This document shows positions 56,731 to 64,000 of a stretch of DNA of 64,000 bases, in pieces. How positions within the stretch are numbered: the first letter of the stretch is position 1; every line of letters begins with the position of its first letter. The position numbers were made by a program, and so were the translations under genes. Origin of the DNA: Paguma larvata. Lineage: Eukaryota; Chordata; Mammalia; Carnivora; Viverridae. Where the stretch lies: the NCBI GenBank assembly GCA_030068075.1, contig CM057843.1, positions 38,039,332-38,103,331 on the forward strand, read 5' to 3'. Below the pieces are notes generated by a model. The model searched no databases, had not been told where the DNA came from, and saw only the letters and a list, made by a program, of their open reading frames with translations.

Positions 56731-57634
56731 ATCACAAAATGGATTACTACTAATGATAAATATTAACGTTTTAGTTTTTTACTATATATATGTACACATA
56801 TGTAGGTACATACATGTTTCAAACTTGTTCAAATTTATTTGTCAAATAAACACATAATAAAACTGCTGTGTCAAGGATTATGTGCATTACAATTTAGATA
56901 CACACTATCGAACTGCCCTACAAAAAGGTTGCAATGAATTATTACCCTACCAATAACATGAATACTCAAAATCTAACTTTTACTAGACTTATAGCGTACA
57001 TAATAGGAAAACAGTATGAATTCATTAAGTATTGAATGAATGAACTACTGGCACTCCTAATTATCTACATTTTAAGAAGTATGCTTGAGGGTCTCTAGGC
57101 TATTATGAACATGAACATCTTGGAAAGATCCCTGAGTAAGAATCTGCAGAACTGGAGCAATTCCATCGGCACAGTAACGGGGGCCAACAGTGTCTCTGCA
57201 TACTCTCCTCCATGCCTCCTCAGTGCAAAGCAATATACGACTAAGTCAAGTGAACCTTGAGGCTTTCCCAACCTTTGGCTTTCCACTTTTCCTTTACTGC
57301 TTAAACCATTTGGCTGTATCTTTTGTTACTTGGAATAAAAAAGTCTATAACTGACATACCAAATGAGTTGTAATGTACACCTGTGTAAAGGACGAAGCTA
57401 AATAGGTTAGGAGTACAAAAGTTCTATAATAAAAATGATAGGAAAATATTAGTTATTCCTTCATTATATCTTACAAGATAAAACAAAAATATTCTTTTCA
57501 CCACTGTATTAACTTATTAGAAGTGAAAGTTCTATTTAAAGATCAGGAAAACACCTGATTTAAAGATCAGGTTAGTGAACATGGCATACTCTAGTACCTC
57601 ATACACTATTCTCTGCACATTTGTAATATTGATA
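56731..57634. other. Unassigned sequence with a 24-bp-spaced repeat
   Basis: ATTTAAAGATCAGG occurs at 57534-57547 and 57558-57571; CCTGAT between them allows a short hairpin. 57095-57290 is GC-richer with a 63-codon minus frame but lacks a good acceptor/donor pair. Confidence 0.4.
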
Positions 57635-58110
57635 AAAAGGTAAATCAGATCACATTACTTCTCATTCCAGCTCTGCTTAAAATCCTACACAGTTAGTTTC
57701 CTTACCATGACCTAGAGACTCTGGCCCACTCTTCAACTATCTTCCACCACCCTCCCCTCTGCCTTACTCTGCTGAAGCCATTTTTGCCTTCTTCCCATTC
57801 CTTGAACATGCCAATGCTGCTTTTTCCTTTAGGACTCTTGTTCTGGCTGTCCCCTCTGCCCAGAAGGCTCTGACCCCAGGTTTTCCCATGATAGGCTTCT
57901 TTTGTTTTTCACACCTCTGTTCAAATAGCTCTTCTTCCGACTCTCCTTGACCACTCCATAGAAAGAAACCCTATCCCCACTCCAGTCTCCCTCTATCCCA
58001 TTTCCTGTTTTATTACCCTCTTATTACTTGTCACTATCTACAGTTTTCACCACTGTCTCGAGTAGTGCTTGGCATTTTATGGGTTCTAAACAAGTATTTT
58101 CTGAACAGTT
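57635..58110 (+). mobile_element. L2 LINE 3' end, long fragment
   Basis: Classic L2 progression: TCAGATCACATTACTTCTCA, CTCTGCTTAAAATCCTACAC, CTTGAACATGCCAATGCTGC, TTCTGGCTGTCCCCTCTGCC, ACCTCTGTTCAAATAGCTCT, then TTGGCATTTTATGGGTTCTA. It is among the longest recognisable L2 pieces in the window. Confidence 0.9.
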
Positions 58111-60256
58111 AGGTTAAAAGCACAGAAACGTAATATGTAAGCTACTTTGACCATAGCAAAGACAGGGTAATAAATATTGGAAAGTCAGAAAGAAAACAAA
58201 ATTAAGATGACTATTCTGGCCCTACTTACTCAGTTGGGTTCATAATATGAATATAAGGAATATAAGACACTTCGAGATTTAAATGCATGGAAATGGATAA
58301 ACCACTAAGTGTAGCCCTAATGTCTGGATTGAATTAATGCATTTTGTTAGAAACCATTCTCTGGAGGACATTTACTTATGGTCAGCAAGTCTTTCTCTAT
58401 TAAACTTTCTTTGTAGTTATTCATAAAAAAATATAATTAGGAAAGGAACAATAACTCATAAATAATCTACTAACTAAAGTTTTAAATTTAAATTTCAAAG
58501 TAATTTCATTCCAGGTTAAACCAGAAAATTCTTATCATGTTTTACTTGGCAGAAAATTGGCCACAGAAATATTTTCATGGCACCCTCTTTTAGAGACAGA
58601 TTTCTTTCATTCAAAAATTTTAAAATGCATTCTCAATCTTTAAATTCTTAGGCCTTTGACAAACTCTTTAGCAAATAAAACTATTTGAGAGTATTCAAAT
58701 ACTTCAAACATTAAAAAATTAAAACTGAATAGATCGTACATGTAATGAACCAAGTATGATTCTTATTACTGCTTCCCTGTCTCACCTCTGATATCAGGCA
58801 TGTATCTGACTTTGTTATTAAATGTATTTGTCTTTTAATAAAGTTTGCCTATTTAAGCTGAAGTTTAAATTGGGACAGGCAAACAGGATAGGAAAGTGTT
58901 AGCTCCAAAACGTCAAACAATCCAGTTCACTTCTGTAAGGAAACTGAATTTCTCTTGCTGTCTCTTCCCATGTGTAGTAAATGAACCACATCGCTTGACA
59001 GCCATCTCATATTTGGTTATTTGTGTTTTCGGTAATCAGTAATACCTTAAATTGCAAGAAAAAGGGGTACATTTCTGAGCAAAGAAATTTTATTAAGGCC
59101 CAACCGCCTAAAATTTATCCTATTTTTACATATCAGAAGGGAGTAATTGTTTCAGTAAAATGTTACTAAACTATTTTACAGATTTTTATGTAATCAAAGT
59201 AGACTTTGACTCAGTTATTTGAAGAAGCCTAAAAAAACAATAAACAACATAAAAGGCATGACTTATGCTTTATAGAACTAAAGAATAAAGAAATACTATT
59301 ATTTTCATGAAAATTATAAACATTATAAAATTTTCATTCAAAACAGATGTAAGAGTCCAAAAATTCCATTTTCCCCTCTTTCCTCCTGTTTTCTTTTGAA
59401 CTGTCATATAATAATCAAATAAATCTCCCCACTGTCTAACTTAATGCCAGACACAGAAGAAGTATTAAATGTATCTTTTGGGAATGACTTAATTTCTTGC
59501 CTCTAATCACTCATAACCCATCAACTTACTGACACAAGATATATATTGATAACGTTAAAAGAAACTTAAGAAAGTGATCCAGGGTTACATTTTTTCACAT
59601 GTAAGTATCGTTCAACAGTAAAATTTCTTCTCTGAAAAAGCTTAAAAGGACAAAACTTCATTTAATAAAGATACAGTTTCACACCTAATAACTTGATCTG
59701 AATGGGTAATATATACTGTGAGGCCATATTTAAGTCAATGCAATCCACGAGTTATGAATTATGGTAAATAACCTAAGAAGTTGGAGGAATGTAAAATGGA
59801 GAGGAAAAGTCTAAATCGACTTTTAGAAATAGATGTGAAATAAAAAGATTAGGATTTCAAACAAAAACCATGACTGAGGTATTTTTGCTGAACTATGAAA
59901 CTCTTATTATCCTAAAACTACAATATCCCCATCTGTTAATCTGACGTGAACAAGCTGATAAATGAAATCAGAACAACAGTGTATTCTGGCAAAACCAGAA
60001 GTTTCCTGAAAGCCTAGAAAAATATGTCCACAACAGATGGATCACTTAGAAAACAAAAACATCAATCTGTCAAACAGAGTACTATTCTAATTCCCTAAAT
60101 TAAAACCACTAGGAGTTCCACTTTCCAAGAGTCTGTGACATTAGGAAGGCCAAAAAGGAAAAACCTAAAGATGCACATAAACATATCTGATATGACCTAA
60201 AGTGTCATTCTATTAGGTTTCCTGTTAAACATACTAAATTTAGGTAAAGTCCTTAC
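58111..60256. other. Intron-like sequence downstream of the exon (minus-strand gene)
   Basis: Starts, in gene direction, with the 5' splice site at 60251-60256. No repeat insertion is recognised in these 2.1 kb, and no further exon is evident. Confidence 0.5.
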
Positions 60257-60439
60257 CAGTTAACTTCTTCACAGGTTGGAGCCGAACACTGATAGACTGA
60301 TGTGTGAGTAAGGGGGAGGATGGAAGAGAGCGAGACATGCCCTCCATAATCCGAATGTGCTGCATACCTTCACTCACTGGAAGTGGTGGGACGGCGTAGT
60401 CTGGCTCAAAAGCACAGTCGCTTTCTGTGGAGATGCCAC
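60257..60439 (-). CDS. Single internal coding exon of an unidentified gene
   Basis: Read on the minus strand, a pyrimidine-rich tract ending TCTATCTTAACAG precedes the exon, and it ends CTG followed by GTAAGGACTT, a strong donor. The exon is 183 bp. Of the three frames on that strand only one is open; it enters after two bases and leaves one base over, so the exon is phase 1-1 and could be skipped without shifting the frame. The 61-codon peptide includes [19 protein letters not shown] and then [20 protein letters not shown], and ends with a basic VRLQPVKKL. It is polar, Ser/Pro-rich, without membrane or signal segments, and looks like a disordered linker of a large cytoplasmic protein. RSLPSSP could be a phosphorylation or 14-3-3-type site (inference). 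CpG content and GC are well above the flanks. I cannot name the gene; neighbouring exons lie outside the window or were not recognised. Confidence 0.9.
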
Positions 60440-61644
60440 CTGTTAAGATAGAAAAGGATGAAACAAAAGAGCTGATAAGAAAAGAGTCTTGCTTCTCTAC
60501 TAAAATTTGTCTTTTAAGATGATTCAGAACACCATATACCCCTATTGATTCTCACTGTGAAAAGTGAAATAAGGTATTCTCAACACCTACATTTATTTGT
60601 ATACTTACTGGACAGTTAACTCCAGGTGTAGCACAAGGAGATTAAACATGGGTAAACAGGGTTTCTCTTTGTAAGGGGCTTCACTGTCTCCTGAGTGATA
60701 TGGTCACATAAAAAATAGTGATGGTACAATTCAGTAAGTGTTACAATTAAAGCGCTGTTTTTTTTTTTTTTTCAGTTAACCTCCCTGATAAGAAACATGA
60801 AAGAAGATATCCCCTGATATTCACATTGACGACCCAGTATGTGCAATAGCTAGTAGGAACACTGTAATTCTATTTCTTACCCTCTTCTCCAAGAAAGTAT
60901 GTGAAAGTACAAGTGGGTAAGGTTGACACCATTATATGGTGATTTTTGAATCTCCCTTAGTATTTTAAAAAGATTAAGTTATTTCCACTTACATACTGTT
61001 GACTTTTGGTAATGGCAGGTTATGTACTTCAGACAAATGTTTCCCCAAGAAAAACCAGAACTCTACATATGCTTTAAAATCTTCCTGAAGGCACTGAAGA
61101 GTTAATAGCATGATGAAGAATTAACAAAAATAAGACTGAAGCCTGCCATTAGGGGCTACTTTTTACATAGTGACATCTGAGAGGCTAAGAAGCTACTGAC
61201 ACTTTTAAAGAGCTGGGAGGACAAATACTGGAATGCAGGGAAAACCAAGGGGCAGAGGGGAAGCTGGTAAAACTCCAACACTTTGTTTGGAAGCCAAAAG
61301 GGCTATGCTCTAAGAGTAAGTATGAACCAAAGCTAGATTGACCTTTTACAGGAAAAAAGCTCAGCTCCAAATGTCTACCACAAAATTAAATTAAGGCAAT
61401 CTTGGATTGCTAATGCCTGCCAAAAACTAACACAAATCTTCTTAGAGGGAGACAACATCGTCATAGGTCTCAAATTACTTCCACGATTTTTCATACACAG
61501 TATCTGGCCCTTAATTAACAATAACAAAGAGATAAAACAACATGAAAAAAGTAAATCAGAAAGACTATTCAAAAGAAATGGTCTCACAATATGGGGCAAC
61601 AAGGCACAGAATTTAAAATAGTAAACTTAACATCAAAAAGATTA
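60440..61644. other. Intron-like sequence upstream of the exon
   Basis: The acceptor and pyrimidine tract occupy 60440-60475. A T run sits at 60759-60772. 61490-61640 may be the start of old L1 sequence. No other exon seen. Confidence 0.45.
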
Positions 61645-63525
61645 AAATAGTTTGAACTAAATTTAATCAAGGAAGAGAAAGATCCGTATACTGAAAACTG
61701 TAAGACATTGATAAAAGAAACTGAAGAAGAGTAAGTGGAAAGATATCCCAAGTTCATGGACTGGAAGAATTAATATTATTAAAATGCCCATACGACCCAA
61801 AGCCATCCATAGGTTCGATGCAATCCCCGTCAAGATTCCAATAGCATTTTTTTTACAGAAGTAGAAAAGAGCAATTCTAAAATTTATATGAAACCACTTA
61901 AGGACCCTAAATTAGCATAGCACTTCTGAGAAAGAACAACAAAGTGGGAGGCATTACACTTGCTGATTTCAAAGTATATTACAAGGCTATAGTAATCAAA
62001 ACAATTTGATGCTAGCATAAAAACAGACACACAGAACAATAAAACAGAATAGAAAGCCTGGAAATAAACCCATGCATGCACAGTCAACTAATCTTTGACA
62101 AGCGCACTAAGAATACACAATGGGGAAATGATGGTCTCTTCAAGAAATAGTGCCAGGAAAACTGAATAGTCACATGCAAAAGAATGAAATTGGATCCTTA
62201 TCTTACACTATATACAAAAATCAACTGAAAAATAGGTTAAAGATCGAAACATAAGATATGATACCATTAAACTCCTAGAATAAAACATAGAAGAAAAACT
62301 CCTTGAAATTGGTCTTGGTGATGATTTTTTTTGGATTTGATATCAAAAGCACAAGCAACAAAAGCAAAAATAAGCAGGTGAGACTACATCAAACTAAAAA
62401 GCTTCTGCAGAGCAAATGAAACTATCAACAAAATGGAAATTGGAGAAAATATTTTCAAGCCACACATCCTTAGGGGTTAATATCCAAAATAAGTAAGAAA
62501 CTCATACTTAACAGCAAAAAAACCAAACAACCTAATTATACAATGGGCAAAAGACATAAATATTTTCCAAAGTAGACACACAAATAACCAACACATGTAC
62601 ATGAAAAGGTGTTCAACATCACTAATGATCAGAGAAGTGCATATCAAAACCACTATGAGATATCACCTTACACCTGTTAGGACAGCTATTATCAAAAAGT
62701 CAAAAGATAACAAGTACTGGCAATGATGGGAAGAAAAGAGATCCCTTGTACACTGTTGATGGCAATGTAAATTGACACAACCATTATGTCAAACAGAACT
62801 ACCATATGATCTAGCAATCCTACTTCTGAGTATATATCAAAAGGCAATAAACTATCATCCCAAAGAGATACATGCACTCCCATGCTCACTGCAGCATTAT
62901 TCACAGTAGCCATGATTTGGAAACAACCTCAGTGTCTGTCAACAGATGGACGAAGAAAATGTGATTTTATACACACACACACACAGAGACACACACGCAC
63001 GCAGGCATGCATGCACACGCATGAATGTTTTTCAGCCTTAAAAGAGAGGGAAATCCTGTTGCTTATAACAACATGGATGAATCTGGAAAACATTAAGCTA
63101 AGTCAACTAAGCCAGACACAGAAAGACAAATACTGCATAATCTCCCTTGTATGTGGAATCTGAAAAATCAAATCAAACTCATAGTAAAGAGAGGAGAATG
63201 GTGGTTATCTAGGATAGAGAATGGGGGGAAACGAGAGATATTGGTTAAGGATACAAACTTTCAGTTATTAGATAAATAATTTCTCGAGACCTAATGTACA
63301 GCATGATGACTACAGCTAATAATAATTCATTGTATACTTGAACTTTCCTAAGTAGGTCTCAAGTGTCCTCACATACATACAAAAAGGGTAATTGCATGAG
63401 GTGATGGATATTATCATGATAGGGGTAATGACTTCACAATGTATACATTTATTAATATAACATGTTATATACCTTAAATATATACAATTTGTACTTGTCT
63501 ATCACACTTCAATAAGCCTGGGGTA
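61645..63525 (+). mobile_element. L1M-type element, ORF2 3' half and 3' UTR
   Basis: Collinear L1 DNA of about 1.9 kb. It runs from the reverse-transcriptase end (AATTTAATCAAGGAAGAGAA, TTCGATGCAATCCCCGTCAA) through TTTGACAAGCGCACTAAGAA, GCTTCTGCAGAGCAAATGAA and ACACCTGTTAGGACAGCTAT to the C-terminal part near 62882-63163. The 3' UTR follows: TACAGCATGATGACTACAGC, GGTGATGGATATTATCATGA and ACACTTCAATAAGCCTGGGG. Many stops and indels; a CA expansion sits in the ORF2 end. Confidence 0.93.
62971..63025. repeat. (CA)n-like compound microsatellite inside L1
   Basis: CA repeats with CG and GCATG interruptions occupying the point where ORF2 normally encodes the M-E-Y-Y motif, so the repeat has grown inside the dead element. 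Confidence 0.9.
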
Positions 63526-63527
63526 AT

Positions 63528-63582
63528 TGTTTATCTTCTTTGGAGAAATGTCTATTCAAATCTTTGCCTATTTTTAAAGGAG
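63528..63582 (-). mobile_element. L1 fragment in opposite orientation
   Basis: ATCTTCTTTGGAGAAATGTC and TTCAAATCTTTGCCTATTTT are the reverse complement of the L1 ORF2 end. It abuts the 3' end of the plus-strand L1. Confidence 0.75.
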
Positions 63583-63770
63583 TTTTTTTTGTTTTCTGTT
63601 TTTTGAGAGAGGGGACTAAGCAAGAGGGGCAGAGACCAAGGAGAGAGAATCCTAAGCAGGCTCCATGCCCAGTGCAGTCAACATGGGGCTCGATCCCATG
63701 ACCCTGAGATCATGACCTGAACCGCAACTGAAAGTCAGATGCTTAACTGACCAAGCCACCCAGGTGTTCC
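63583..63770 (-). mobile_element. Carnivore tRNA-Lys-type SINE
   Basis: TTTTGTTTTCTGTTTTTTGA, AATCCTAAGCAGGCTCCATG, CTGAGATCATGACCTGAACC and a degraded head CACCCAGGTGTTCC. Confidence 0.93.
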
Positions 63771-63785
63771 TTCTTTTGTCTATTC

Positions 63786-63996
63786 TTTTTTTAAACGTTT
63801 ATTTATTTTTGAGAGACAGAGAGACACAGCATGAGCAGGGGAAGGGCAGAGAAAGAGGCAGACATGGAATTCGAAGCAGGCTCCAGGCTCCGAGCCCTCA
63901 GCACAGAGCCCGACGCAGGACTCGAACTCACAGACAGTGAGATCATGACCTAAGCCGAAGTGGGCCGTCCAACCAGCTGAGTCACCCAGGCGCCCC
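63786..63996 (-). mobile_element. Carnivore tRNA-Lys-type SINE, near intact
   Basis: TTTTTAAACGTTTATTTATT, GAGACACAGCATGAGCAGGG, TCCGAGCCCTCAGCACAGAG, CCCGACGCAGGACTCGAACT and head CACCCAGGCGCCCC, four bases from the window edge. Several CpGs remain, so it is fairly young. Same direction as the previous SINE. Confidence 0.97.
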
Positions 63997-64000
63997 TTTT

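Noticed and set aside
57095..57286. Second minus-strand exon
   Set aside because: The frame is open, but no convincing acceptor and donor bracket it.
62882..63163. 93-codon open frame with His/Thr repeats
   Set aside because: L1 ORF2 end with a CA microsatellite.

Overview
The window is mammalian nuclear DNA from a carnivore, most likely a cat (Felidae). It is AT-rich, has no operons or bacterial-style genes, and is packed with tRNA-Lys-type carnivore SINEs. Their form is felid-like: a tRNA-related head, then a CT-rich stretch, then an A-rich tail with AATAAA. Carnivore-type L1 3' ends and much older MIR, L2, L1M and MER5 remnants fill in around them. Assignment to a cat is inference from the SINE structure.

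The only protein-coding sequence I can support is one exon on the minus strand at 60257-60439. It is 183 bp, phase 1-1, has one open frame of 61 codons, and has good splice sites at both ends. I do not recognise the gene. The sequence on either side is best read as its introns (60440 to the right edge lies upstream, and everything to the left lies downstream), although part of the left side could be intergenic.

Three RNA-derived retrocopies stand out. 16038-16533 is a processed RPLP1 pseudogene that keeps its 5' UTR, apparently from the cap site, and its poly(A). 19198-19432 is a 3'-truncated, tailless 7SK snRNA retropseudogene on the minus strand, bounded by a 16-17 bp target-site duplication (TSD). 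21675-21783 is a U6 snRNA retropseudogene with an A tail and a 14 bp TSD.

Layout: 1-9 kb holds old MIR/MER5 remnants and one SINE. 10-15 kb holds two L1 ORF2 fragments and a poly(A)-only insertion. 16-22 kb holds the retropseudogenes and a MIR pierced by two SINEs and the U6 copy. 24.5-28 kb is a three-level nest: old L1M, then a younger L1, then a very intact SINE. 29-42 kb is mixed old repeats. 43.15-43.2 kb carries an RFX X-box palindrome and a perfect CArG box about 30 bp apart, a candidate regulatory element. 44-57 kb is mixed repeats with a head-to-head SINE pair and an LTR-like block. 57.6-58.1 kb is a long L2 3' end. 60-64 kb has the exon, a 1.9 kb L1M-type 3' half and two SINEs at the edge.

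I found no new defence, biosynthetic or mobile system. The most useful items are the exon, the tailless 7SK copy, the X-box/CArG pair, the SINE inverted pairs and the layered insertions, which give relative ages. Boundaries of old repeats are approximate, because family names are from memory and no search was run.
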